Shown: positions 16,498-24,112 of the stretch, piece by piece
How positions within the stretch are numbered: the stretch's first letter is position 1
Layout of the letters: each line of letters starts with the position of its first letter
NCBI RefSeq assembly: GCF_030812675.1
Contig: NZ_JAUSTE010000001.1
Span: forward strand, 558,001-622,000
Length of the DNA stretch: 64,000 nt
Direction: 5' to 3'
Source of the DNA: Sinomonas atrocyanea
GTDB taxonomy: Bacteria; Actinomycetota; Actinomycetes; Actinomycetales; Micrococcaceae
The notes under the pieces: model-generated
Told to the model about the DNA's origin: nothing
What the model saw: the letters and a program-made list of their open reading frames with translations, nothing else
The model's database searches: none
Made by a program: the position numbers and the translations under genes

Positions 16498-17406
16498 ATG
16501 ATCGGACGCGAGAAGATCGAGACACTCGGACGCAACGGCGGAAACGTCGTCGGACAGGACGGGGAGAAGATCGGCGGCATCGGTGAACTCTACGTCGACG
16601 ACGACACCAACCAGCCCACCTGGGTGACCGTCAAGACCGGCCTGTTCGGCACGAAGGAGACCTTCGTCCCCCTCGACGGGGCGGACCTCCGGGGCGACGA
16701 CCTCGTGGTCCCGTACACGAAGGACCAGGTCAAGGACGCCCCCCGCGTCGACCCCGACGGGCATCTCGAGCCCGGCGAGGAAGACCGCCTCTACAAGCAC
16801 TACGGCCGCTCCGACGGGGCAGCCCGGAACGTGGGAGGAACCTCTGGCCTCCGGGACGCCGCCTCGGAGCCCGGCGCCGGCGACACCGGCACCGTCTACG
16901 GCGCGGGCGGCTCGGCCTACGGCGGCACCGGGGAGTCCGCTGGCCTGGCCGGCACCGACACCGAGCAGACCGAGACCGCCAGCGAGGTCTCGGGCACGCC
17001 CCGCAGGAGGGACTCGGGCACCGCGGCGGACGACGCGATGACCCGCTCCGAGGAGCGGCTCAACGTCGGCACCGAGAAGCAGGAGGTCGGCCGCGCCAGG
17101 CTGCGCAAGTACGTCACCACGGAGAACGTCACCAAGACCGTCCCGGTCCAGCGGGAGGAGGTCCGCGTGGAGCGCGAGCCGATCACGGACGAGAACCGCG
17201 GCTCCGCCCTGGACGGCCCCAACCTCACCGAGGACGAGCACGAGGTCACCCTCCACGAGGAGCGCCCCGTCGTCGACAAGGAGACCGTGCCCGTTGAACG
17301 CGTCCGTCTCGGGACCGAGACGCGCACCGATGAGGAGACCGTGAACGAGGAGGTCTCCAAGGAGCACATCGACACCGAGGGGACCGAGGGCGGCCGCCGG
17401 CCCTGA
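16498..17406 (+). CDS. PRC-barrel and DUF2382 stress-type protein
   Basis: A 302-residue soluble protein. Residues 1-80 form a PRC-barrel (GREKIETLGRNGG..., then GELYVDDDTNQPTWVTVKTG and FVPLDGA). A Gly/Ser/Thr linker to about 170 leads to a DUF2382 (YsnF/AvaK-like) domain rich in alternating Val, Glu and Arg (EERLNVGTEKQEVGRARLRKYV and later HEERPVV). Proteins with this pairing are common in actinobacteria and are often linked to general stress. The ATG has GAGGAGA ten bases upstream. A perfect 14-base hairpin follows the stop. Confidence 0.85.
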   Translation: MIGREKIETLGRNGGNVVGQDGEKIGGIGELYVDDDTNQPTWVTVKTGLFGTKETFVPLDGADLRGDDLVVPYTKDQVKDAPRVDPDGHLEPGEEDRLYKHYGRSDGAARNVGGTSGLRDAASEPGAGDTGTVYGAGGSAYGGTGESAGLAGTDTEQTETASEVSGTPRRRDSGTAADDAMTRSEERLNVGTEKQEVGRARLRKYVTTENVTKTVPVQREEVRVEREPITDENRGSALDGPNLTEDEHEVTLHEERPVVDKETVPVERVRLGTETRTDEETVNEEVSKEHIDTEGTEGGRRP

Positions 17407-17428
17407 CCCGCAGAGCCCACGCGGCACA

Positions 17429-17464
17429 GGGGATGGGGAGGACGGATTCGTCCTCCCCATCCCC
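17429..17464. terminator. Perfect-stem hairpin between convergent genes
   Basis: Arms 17429-17442 and 17451-17464 are exact reverse complements with an eight-base loop. It can serve both the DUF2382 gene and the convergent gene at 17488. Confidence 0.7.
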
Positions 17465-17487
17465 GTGTCCGGCCGGACGGGTTCTCC

Positions 17488-17835
17488 TCAGCCGGGCGTG
17501 TTCCCGTCCTGCCGGCGGGTGCACTCGACGGGACAGTCGAAGGACACCAGATTGCGCCAATTGAGGGGGATGGGCTGCTCGGGCCTGATGCCGACGGCGT
17601 CGAGCCATTCGGGCAGCTGACTCGGGTAGTCCAACTCGAACAGGACGCACGCGCCGCCCTCCCCTGAGAACGCCGTGCCGGTCTGCCCCCGCCTGCCGAC
17701 GGCCGCCTTCCACCGCGAACCTGGCGCCTGCCGGGCGCTCCGGACCTCGAACCACAGCGGCTCGTCCGGGCCGAGCTCCGCCGCCATTGCCTCGATGCGT
17801 GCCCTCTGCAGCTGTGCCGAATGCCTGTCGATCAC
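17488..17835 (-). CDS. Hypothetical protein
   Basis: A 115-residue soluble acidic/basic protein. It shows a helix-rich start (HSAQLQRARIEAMAAELG), strands (LWFEVRSARQ, CVLFELDYP) and a segment with paired cysteines near the end (FDCPVECTRR). No family was recognised. It lies with the 105-residue helicase-associated-type gene on the same strand, 96 bases downstream of it. The Cys-x3-Cys pair might bind a metal, but there is no second pair. Confidence 0.5.
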   Translation of the reverse strand: MIDRHSAQLQRARIEAMAAELGPDEPLWFEVRSARQAPGSRWKAAVGRRGQTGTAFSGEGGACVLFELDYPSQLPEWLDAVGIRPEQPIPLNWRNLVSFDCPVECTRRQDGNTPG

Positions 17836-17931
17836 GCTCCCACCCCCTTGTGTGGGGTAGTTGATTCCCCGCCAGCGGTGCGGTCACACAAGAAGCTGGG
17901 GGACCCGGGCGGCGTGTGGAGGCGAGCGTCC

Positions 17932-18249
17932 TCAGTGGTACGGCAGAGGCGGCCTGCCGCCGTCCTGCCCGTTCCACCACATGGATCCCAGAGCGCGGGA
18001 GAGCTCGTTGTCCTTCCACGGCGGCAGCTTTTCCTCGGTGCGCCGGTGCCGCTGGTGTTCCAGCCATGCGCCGAGGATGGGCTCGTCCGGCTCGTCCCCG
18101 CCTGCGGCCTCCGGGAGCCTTCCGTGCACAGCCCGGAAGGCCCGGACCCGCTCCAGCGCCCGACCGAAGAGCATTTCAGCTTCCTCCGCGCCCGCGGCGG
18201 CTGCGCCGCTCCCCCAGTCCGGTCTGGGCGCAGCGTATGCGTCCTCCAT
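17932..18249 (-). CDS. Small protein with a helicase-associated (HA) type repeat
   Basis: A 105-residue protein. Residues 30-90 match one HA repeat: RVRAFRAVHGRLPE, then LGAWLEHQRHRR and a closing leucine/tryptophan helix (ALGSMWWN). HA repeats occur in tandem in helicase-like and stand-alone actinobacterial proteins and probably bind nucleic acid; here there is only one. The ATG at 18249 is chosen because GAGGAGG lies seven bases upstream. The function is unknown. Confidence 0.6.
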   Translation of the reverse strand: MEDAYAAPRPDWGSGAAAAGAEEAEMLFGRALERVRAFRAVHGRLPEAAGGDEPDEPILGAWLEHQRHRRTEEKLPPWKDNELSRALGSMWWNGQDGGRPPLPYH

Positions 18250-18447
18250 CTTCGCCCTCCTCTTCCGAGCGGTTGCACCGAACACGCATCAGGTTGAGGC
18301 AATGCCGGGTGGACCGACCAGAGGAAGAGGACCCTGACCCCGTGGCGGGCAGGGCGGCGTAGGCGGCCGGCCGTTTGTCCCCACCGAGCACCGGGTAGCT
18401 CTGCCTACCGACGGGCCGGACCTCCCGGCCCTGGACAGGAGCTTCCC

Positions 18448-19272
18448 ATGGCACATCCCGTCACCCGCCGCACCGTGGAGGTCGACGGCACAGAGCTGTC
18501 CTACCTCACCGCCGGCGAAGGCGACAGCCCGCCGTTGCTGCTCCTGCACGGAACCTTCTGGAGCCGGGTCTGGGCTCCCGTCCTGCCCCAGCTGGCCCAG
18601 ACCACCCGTTGCATAGCGCTGGACCTCCCCGGCTTCGGCGCCAGCGCAGGCGAGCTCAGCCCGGAGCAGGCCACCGTCCCCGCCCTGGCCGAGACGGTCC
18701 TGCACGCCGCCCGGGCACTGGGCCTCGACACCTTCGACGTGGCTGCGCATGACATCGGCGGCGGCATCGCCCAGCAACTGGCCGCCACCACCGGCTCGGT
18801 GCGGAGGATGGCGCTGATGAACTCGGTGATGTTCGACTCCTGGCCGGTGCCCGCCGTCGAACGCTTCCGCGACCCGCAGGTGCGTGAGGCCACGAGCCAG
18901 GACGAGCTGCTCACGGCGCGCGCGACCTCGACCCGTGGCAGCACCCACCGGACGCTGGGCGAGGACGAGCTCGCCGACTACCTCAGCCCCTGGCAGGACC
19001 CGGCGCGGGTCCGGTCCTGGATGGCCATGGCGGCGGCAGCGGACGCCCGCTACACCCTGGACCTGGTCCCCGCCCTCCAGGAGGCCGCCATCCCCACGCG
19101 GCTCGTCTGGGGCCGGGACGACGACTTCCAGAAGATCGAGTACGCCCGCCGGTACGTGGCCGAGATCCCCGGCTCCGACCTGGTCGTGGTCGAGGGCAAG
19201 CACATCCCGACGGAGGACTCCCCCGATGAGGTGGCGCGGGCCATCGCCGAGCATCTGGCCGCGAGGTCCTAG
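18448..19272 (+). CDS. Alpha/beta hydrolase with Asp nucleophile
   Basis: A 274-residue cytosolic hydrolase. The oxyanion motif is HGTFWS. The nucleophile elbow reads AHDIGG, with Asp in place of the usual Ser, as in epoxide hydrolases and haloalkane/haloacetate dehalogenases. A charge-relay Asp is in WGRDDDF and the His is in EGKHIPTEDSPDEV. Cap residues that would separate a dehalogenase from an epoxide hydrolase cannot be assigned by eye. ACAGGAG precedes the ATG. The stop overlaps that of the convergent FUSC gene by four bases. Confidence 0.85.
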   Translation: MAHPVTRRTVEVDGTELSYLTAGEGDSPPLLLLHGTFWSRVWAPVLPQLAQTTRCIALDLPGFGASAGELSPEQATVPALAETVLHAARALGLDTFDVAAHDIGGGIAQQLAATTGSVRRMALMNSVMFDSWPVPAVERFRDPQVREATSQDELLTARATSTRGSTHRTLGEDELADYLSPWQDPARVRSWMAMAAAADARYTLDLVPALQEAAIPTRLVWGRDDDFQKIEYARRYVAEIPGSDLVVVEGKHIPTEDSPDEVARAIAEHLAARS

Positions 19273-21443
19273 GCGATCTCCCGGATCAGGGCCTGCAGGC
19301 GGTCGAGCGCGGCATGGGCCCGCAGGGGCAGGTTCTGGGTGATGGCGCGGGCACTGGGGTCGAGCGGCTCTCCCGCGAGCACCGGCACGGCCGCGGATCC
19401 TGCCTCGTCCCGGTCGGTGCCGGCCGCGGTGCGCGCCAGGTCGGCCACCTTCGCGACCTCGGCGGCGAGCTCGGCGTCGGCCTCGTCCAGCCTGCACGCG
19501 GCGTCGCTCAGCGACCGCGCCGTCGCGACGATGTTCGCCACGAGGGTGAGGCGGCGACGGATGGCGCGGGGCCGGTTCTCCCAGATCTGGTACCGGGTGA
19601 GCGGCTCGCCGACGAGGACGAGCCGGCGCAGCTGGTTGTCCGCGGCGATGACCCGCTCGTCGAGCGCGTCGGCGCTCACCGAGCCCGGGTCGAGGGCGCG
19701 CTCGCGCAGCGTGCCGAGCAGATCGGCGACTGCCGCGAGCACGGAGCCCTGGACGAGCCTGATCGTGTCGCGGGTGCTCACCGGGGTGACGAGAAGGGCG
19801 ACGGCGATGCCGACCGCCGCTCCGGCGGCCGTCTCGTCGAGGCGCAGCAGCAGGAGCTCGTCCGAGAACTGGCCGAGGATGGCATACAGCTCGCTGAGCA
19901 TGATCGTGAGGAAGAAGATCATGTACGCGTAGGAGATGCGCATGAGGTAGTTGCCGCAGAAGATGCTCGCCACGATCACGGCGAGGGCGGCGAAGAGGTT
20001 CCCGTTGGTGAGGCGGGCGACGACGACTCCGGCGACGAGGCCGCCCAGGGTTCCCGCCACCCGCAGCAGCGACTTGCGGGTGGTGTCGAAACGGGTGCCG
20101 GTCCCTGCGAAGGAGACGAACGCGGCGATGACCGCCCAGTAGTAGCGCTGCCCGCTGATGAGGCTTCCGACGACGATCGCCAGGGTTCCGGCGACCGCGA
20201 CCTGCACCGCCTGCCGGGTGGCGAACTGCAGGCGGGTGAGCGGATTCCACGAGGCGCCGCGGGGATCGACCTCGGACGCGACGCTGGGGATTCCCGGCAG
20301 CTGGCCCAGGACGAGGCCGGCCGCGGGCACGAACTCGGGCTCGTTCTCCTGCACGGTGCGGCTCAGCACCGGCCGGTTGGGCACGGACGCGACGATGCTG
20401 ATGCCCCGGTGCAGGTCGGCGGCCGCGGCCTGGACGCTGCGGGGCGCCGCTGAGGCCAGCTCGGGGAGTGCCGCTGCGGCCTCGCGGGCGCGGGCCGGGT
20501 TCGCGGCGGCGAGTGCGCCCAGGGCCTCAGCGGCGGCGCTGCGGAGGGCCGGGCCGGCGTCGCTCGCGGCGAGCTGCCGGGTTCCGAGGGTGAGGCGGTC
20601 GAGGCCGAGCTGCAGTTCGAGCAGGCGCGCGCGCAGCGTGGACGCAGTCCAGCCCTCGGGGAGCGCCGGAGCGTGGGCGGCCCAGCCGTCGCTCATCAGG
20701 GCCGCCTCGGTGGCCAGAGCGCGGGCGCGGAAGATCGCCAGCGAGGCGCGGTCGGCGGCAGGGCTGCCCGGATCGGACTCGAGCAGCGCGATGCAGGCCC
20801 GGGCGAGGCCGCGCTGCCGGGCGCCCATGCTCCGGAAGACGGCGGCGAGGGTGCGGCGCGGATGCCGGCGGAACACCGTGCAGCTCAGCAGCAGCACCAC
20901 CGCCGTCGCGACGACGATGGCCACGAGCATCGCGGGGATGGCGGGGAGCGTGGTCTTGAGGAAGGACGCGAAGAAGTAGCCGTTCCACAGCATGAAGCCG
21001 TAGAAGAAGTAGCCGAGCCCGAACCGGCGCATCCACACGGCCAGGAACATCACCACGACGAAGCCGACCAGGGAGGCCGGTTGATTCGGGGCGAGCAGCG
21101 TGCCCGCCGTGATGCCCGCGCCCATGGCCAGCGGGAAGTACGCAGCCGTGATCGCGTTGGACTTGATGCGGTGGTCGACCAGCGCGTTGGTGCCGATCAT
21201 CGCCACCACGCTGCTGAGCAGCATGAACACGAAGGTGCCCTGGGCATTCGCGTGGAGCAGCCGCGCGAGCCCGTAGCCCACGGCCATGCACACCGCCACG
21301 TTGCCGGCGCCGGCCAGACCGAGGTGGAGCCTTCCGAGCCCCGGGTCCGAGGCGACCGCGATGTCTGCGATCCGGCGCAGGAAGCCGGGGCGGGAGGCCG
21401 TCGCGGCCTCTTCTGGCTCCGGCGACGTAGGTGTCCCGCCCAC
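19269..21443 (-). CDS. FUSC family membrane protein, aromatic-acid exporter type
   Basis: A protein of about 724 residues with two blocks of roughly six hydrophobic helices, each followed by a cytoplasmic helical region, as in YccS/AaeB-like FUSC proteins. The second block contains the family motif region RQAVQVAVAGTLAIVVGSLI and RYYWAVIAAFVSF...GTGTRFDTTRKSLLRVAGT. It may export small aromatic or organic acids. The GTG at 21443 is a guess based on the stop of the upstream gene at 21449; the frame is open to 21641. Confidence 0.85.
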   Translation of the reverse strand: MGGTPTSPEPEEAATASRPGFLRRIADIAVASDPGLGRLHLGLAGAGNVAVCMAVGYGLARLLHANAQGTFVFMLLSSVVAMIGTNALVDHRIKSNAITAAYFPLAMGAGITAGTLLAPNQPASLVGFVVVMFLAVWMRRFGLGYFFYGFMLWNGYFFASFLKTTLPAIPAMLVAIVVATAVVLLLSCTVFRRHPRRTLAAVFRSMGARQRGLARACIALLESDPGSPAADRASLAIFRARALATEAALMSDGWAAHAPALPEGWTASTLRARLLELQLGLDRLTLGTRQLAASDAGPALRSAAAEALGALAAANPARAREAAAALPELASAAPRSVQAAAADLHRGISIVASVPNRPVLSRTVQENEPEFVPAAGLVLGQLPGIPSVASEVDPRGASWNPLTRLQFATRQAVQVAVAGTLAIVVGSLISGQRYYWAVIAAFVSFAGTGTRFDTTRKSLLRVAGTLGGLVAGVVVARLTNGNLFAALAVIVASIFCGNYLMRISYAYMIFFLTIMLSELYAILGQFSDELLLLRLDETAAGAAVGIAVALLVTPVSTRDTIRLVQGSVLAAVADLLGTLRERALDPGSVSADALDERVIAADNQLRRLVLVGEPLTRYQIWENRPRAIRRRLTLVANIVATARSLSDAACRLDEADAELAAEVAKVADLARTAAGTDRDEAGSAAVPVLAGEPLDPSARAITQNLPLRAHAALDRLQALIREIA

Positions 21444-21448
21444 GGGAT

Positions 21449-21856
21449 TCAGGCTGCGTGGTCGGAGCTGGCTGCCCAGGGCGAATGGCCCGGGGCGCGC
21501 TTCTCCTGCGTCATCGCATGGGCTTGGGCGGACTGCGCCTGGGCGGCATGGGTATGGGCAGCATGGGTCTGGACTGCATGCGTCCGGGCGGCGCGGGCCG
21601 CGAGTCGGAGCCCGTCGTCGCTGATCGGCACTCCTGCCCACTGCTGTGCATGGGCCGGGATGAACACGTCCTCGGCAGGGAAGGCCCTCCTACGGTGCCG
21701 CCCGGACGCAACGGCCCAGACGACCTCGATGGATCCGTCCGTTTCCCCGACCGCGTAGCCGTGCACTTCCCGGCTGCCGTCGTGGACAATAACCTTCTGC
21801 CCGCCGCCCGGCACGTGGCCGGCTCTGGAATCGATGTCCCTGTCACGCTGTCGCAT
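21449..21856 (-). CDS. Hypothetical protein with His/Ala/Gln repeat tail
   Basis: A 135-residue protein. The first 85 residues form a beta-rich core (GGGQKVIVHDGSREVHGYAVGE, IEVVWAVASGRHRRRAFPAEDVF). The tail repeats short T-H-A-x units (THAVQTHAAHTHAAQAQSAQAHA) and could bind metal through its histidines or simply be disordered. The ATG at 21856 has GGAGG five bases upstream. It is the gene just before the FUSC exporter and probably co-transcribed with it. No family was recognised. Confidence 0.55.
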   Translation of the reverse strand: MRQRDRDIDSRAGHVPGGGQKVIVHDGSREVHGYAVGETDGSIEVVWAVASGRHRRRAFPAEDVFIPAHAQQWAGVPISDDGLRLAARAARTHAVQTHAAHTHAAQAQSAQAHAMTQEKRAPGHSPWAASSDHAA

Positions 21857-21978
21857 TCTGACCTCCACTACCGCTTGCTCCTCATACCCTGCGACGGCGT
21901 ATCCATTCACCTGTGCTGCCCCGCTGTATGGGGTCCAGCGTCTCCGATCGTGGTCTGGATGTGGTCCGTTCGGTGGGG

Positions 21979-22818
21979 TCAGGCGGCCATGGTGCGGCGC
22001 ATGCGGTCCAGGAGCCGGCGCAGCAGGCGCGAGACCTGCATCTGCGACACCCCCAGCTCCGCGGCGATCTCGCTCTGGCTCATCTCGTCGAAGAACCGCA
22101 TCTTGACCAGGCGCCGCTCGTAGTCCGTCGCGCCCTCGAGGGCGGCGGCGACCATCTGGCGTTCCTCGACCTGCTCGAACCCTGGGTCGACCACGGGCAG
22201 GACGTGCACCGACCGCGCCTCGTCGTCCTCCGCAGAGGAGTCCAGGGACTCGATCGGCGCAGCCGCCATCGCAGCACCGAGGGTGCGCGCCTCCGCGGCC
22301 TGCTCCGGGCTGCACCCGGCCGCCTCGCCCAGCTCCGCCAGCGACGGCTCCCGGCCCAGCTCCTGCACCAGACGCCCCCGGGCCTCCTTCACCCCCAGCC
22401 GCAGCTCCTGCAGCGACCGCGGCGGACGCACCACCCACGACTGATCCCGCAGGTACCGCTTGATCGTCCCCGAGATCGTCGGCACCGCGAACTGCACGAA
22501 CCCGTGCCCGGCACCCTCCCGGTACCGCTGCGCCGCCATCACCAGCCCCAGCCGCGCCACCTGCCGCAGATCCTCGAAATCATGCCCCGGCACCCGATAC
22601 CGACGCGCCAAAGCATCCGCCAGCCCCAGATGCTCCACCACCAGAGCCCCCGCCCCAGCATCCACAGCGGCACCCGCGGCGCCCCCAGCAGAACCTGCAG
22701 CGCCAGCAGGAGCGCCGGCGGCAGCACCGCCGTCGGCCTCCACGCCCGGCTCCCCGGCCCGGCCCCCGGCCACGACCGCCAACCGGCTCTCCCGCTCCAT
22801 CACAGCTGACTCACTCAC
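21979..22818 (-). CDS. SigB/SigF-family sigma factor, copy 1
   Basis: A 279-residue alternative sigma factor. After a variable Gly/Ala-rich N-terminal stretch (residues 15-55) come region 2 (DALARRYRVPGHDFEDLRQVARLGL then VPTISGTIKRYLRDQSWVVRPPRSLQEL), region 3 and region 4 with its helix-turn-helix (MSQSEIAAELGVSQMQVSRLLRRLL). Such factors direct general-stress, envelope or sporulation-type regulons. No anti-sigma factor gene (RsbW type) lies next to it. A divergent TetR gene and two palindromic operators sit upstream. A second copy lies at 62611-63429. Confidence 0.9.
   Translation of the reverse strand: MSESAVMERESRLAVVAGGRAGEPGVEADGGAAAGAPAGAAGSAGGAAGAAVDAGAGALVVEHLGLADALARRYRVPGHDFEDLRQVARLGLVMAAQRYREGAGHGFVQFAVPTISGTIKRYLRDQSWVVRPPRSLQELRLGVKEARGRLVQELGREPSLAELGEAAGCSPEQAAEARTLGAAMAAAPIESLDSSAEDDEARSVHVLPVVDPGFEQVEERQMVAAALEGATDYERRLVKMRFFDEMSQSEIAAELGVSQMQVSRLLRRLLDRMRRTMAA
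22001..22661 (-). repeat. Sigma-gene DNA shared with 62638-63281
   Basis: Two blocks are almost identical at the DNA level to the second sigma gene: about 22001-22080 (region 4) and about 22381-22661 (regions 2 and 3). In the longer block only about three differences were counted by eye. The DNA between them (about 22090-22370) is clearly diverged. This mosaic pattern suggests gene conversion between paralogues. Confidence 0.7.
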
Positions 22819-22890
22819 AGCGACCTACCCTCCCTGCACCGCCAGGCGGTGCCCGGTGTTGATGCCGGCTACCTCGAAGTCTTCAACGAG

Positions 22891-22904
22891 ACAGACCTGT
22901 CTGT
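22891..22904. promoter_or_regulatory. TetR-type operator, distal copy, module 1
   Basis: ACAGACCTGTCTGT is an inverted repeat (ACAGAC-N2-GTCTGT) in the gap between the divergent sigma and TetR genes. Its twin starts 39 bases further on. It is 73 bases from the sigma start codon. Confidence 0.65.
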
Positions 22905-22929
22905 TCCGTCATGAGGAGTATGCACCGAG

Positions 22930-22943
22930 ACAGACCTGTCTGT
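22930..22943. promoter_or_regulatory. TetR-type operator, proximal copy, module 1
   Basis: A second exact ACAGACCTGTCTGT, placed where a -35 element for the TetR gene would lie, since a candidate TAGGAT -10 is at 22953-22958. This is consistent with autorepression by the TetR protein. Confidence 0.65.
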
Positions 22944-22964
22944 CCAGAGGGCTAGGATGGGCCC

Positions 22965-23633
22965 ATGATGGGTGGAGATGAGGGGCAGGCGGGCAGGGGT
23001 GCCGTGCGGAAGCCGGCCAAGGAGCGGATCCTGGAGACCGCCTACGGCCTCTTCGCGAGGGGTGGCGTCCGCGCCGTGGGGGTCGACGAGATCATCGCCC
23101 ATTCCGGGGTCGCCAAGGCGACGTTCTACCGGAACTTCCCCTCGAAGGACGCCCTCGTGCTGGCCTACATGGACCGCTGGTACCAGGTGCGCCACGACGC
23201 CATTGAGGACGCGATCGCGCACGCCCACGCCCCCGATGACGCACTTCTGGCGGCCTTCAACGTCCTCGACGACTGGTTCAGCCGCGGCGCGGCCGAGGTC
23301 AACACCTTCCTCCACGTGGTGATCGAGTTCGGTCCGGACCATCCCCTCGGTCAGGCCGCCATGGCGCACCTGGCGAACATCCGCGGGCGCCTCGCCGCAC
23401 TGGCCGAGGGTGCGGGCCTGAGCGACCCCGACGGCTTCGCCTGGTCCTTCCACATCCTCACCAAGGGCGCCATGGTCGCCTCCATCGAAGGGGACCAGCG
23501 CGCCGCCCTCCGCGCCCGGGCCCTCGCGCGGGCCCTCATCGACCTCCACCGCCCCGACACGCCCGGGCGACCGCAATCACAGCAGGAAGAAGACGACGAG
23601 GTCGAGGTCCTTCGGAAGCGCGGCCGAGACTGA
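22965..23633 (+). CDS. TetR family regulator, copy 1
   Basis: A 222-residue repressor-type protein. The N-terminal helix-turn-helix is typical (RILETAYGLFARGGVRAVGVDEIIAHSGVAKATFYRNFPSKD, residues 19-60) and the rest is a helical ligand-binding domain that includes DDWFSRGAAEVNTFLHVVIE. TANNNT (TAGGAT) ends six bases before the first ATG, so the mRNA may be leaderless. It is divergent from the sigma factor, and the two palindromes between them are its probable operators. A close homologue lies at 63578. The inducer is unknown. The C-terminal 25 residues are highly polar. Confidence 0.88.
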   Translation: MMGGDEGQAGRGAVRKPAKERILETAYGLFARGGVRAVGVDEIIAHSGVAKATFYRNFPSKDALVLAYMDRWYQVRHDAIEDAIAHAHAPDDALLAAFNVLDDWFSRGAAEVNTFLHVVIEFGPDHPLGQAAMAHLANIRGRLAALAEGAGLSDPDGFAWSFHILTKGAMVASIEGDQRAALRARALARALIDLHRPDTPGRPQSQQEEDDEVEVLRKRGRD

Positions 23634-23712
23634 GGGCTCACCCCTCCTGGGAGGCCTCGCTGACCTGAACGGCAACCCAAGGTTCGGCATGTATCATGAC
23701 CGCGCAAGGTGC

Positions 23713-23876
23713 CGTTCGTTAGCTGAGGCTCCTTCGCGGACACAAGCCAGCGACCCCCAACGTCGAGAGACGCCACAGGTCAGGACAGGCTGCCCCGGGC
23801 TAAGGGGCAACCCCGATTGGCTCCCCGGGTCCTCCCCGGGGTCACGACGCGAAGTGCCAAAGGTCTTACGAGGAAG
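23713..23876 (+). ncRNA. M-box magnesium riboswitch (ykoK leader)
   Basis: The stretch matches the M-box aptamer consensus in order: TTCGTTAGCTGAGGCTCC at 23715, GGACACAAGCC, GTCGAGAGACGCC and the closing AAGTGCCAAAGG...TTACGAGGAAGG. M-boxes sense Mg2+ and lower expression of Mg2+ transporters when it is plentiful. A CGGCC/GGCCG hairpin at 23881-23897 follows the aptamer and may be part of the switch. The gene downstream is an Nramp-related transporter, so the leader predicts Mg2+ rather than Mn2+ control. Confidence 0.85.
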
Positions 23877-23940
23877 GGCCCGGCCTCTCTGGCCGGCCGT
23901 CTGAAGGCACGCGAACTGCGTCCGGAGGAGGTGGCCCGCC

Positions 23941-23982
23941 GTGTCCAGCGGTGACAGTAGTCCCTCCCCGCATACCTGCTGA
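23941..23982 (+). CDS. Possible 13-residue leader peptide after the M-box
   Basis: A GTG with GGAGGAGG nine bases upstream opens a frame for VSSGDSSPSPHTC and stops at 23980-23982, 130 bases before the transporter start and out of its frame. Pro/Asp-containing leader peptides tune some Mg2+ transporter genes, so it could be regulatory. It could also be chance. Confidence 0.3.
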   Translation: MSSGDSSPSPHTC

Positions 23983-24112
23983 GCCGCGCTCAGCCCCTCC
24001 GCCAACGCCGCGCGCCCACGCCGCGGCCGCGCTGACCCCAGCCCGGCCCGGCGTGCCCGGACGCGCCCGCTTCACGATCCCCGGCCACCGCCGGGAGGAA
24101 GCAGGTCCTCCC

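Noticed and set aside
18391-18409. GGTAG/CTACC inverted repeat upstream of the alpha/beta hydrolase
   Set aside because: Only five base pairs; too weak to call an operator.
21909-22818. Mobile element as the cause of the sigma/TetR duplication
   Set aside because: No transposase, terminal inverted repeats or target duplications were found at either copy.
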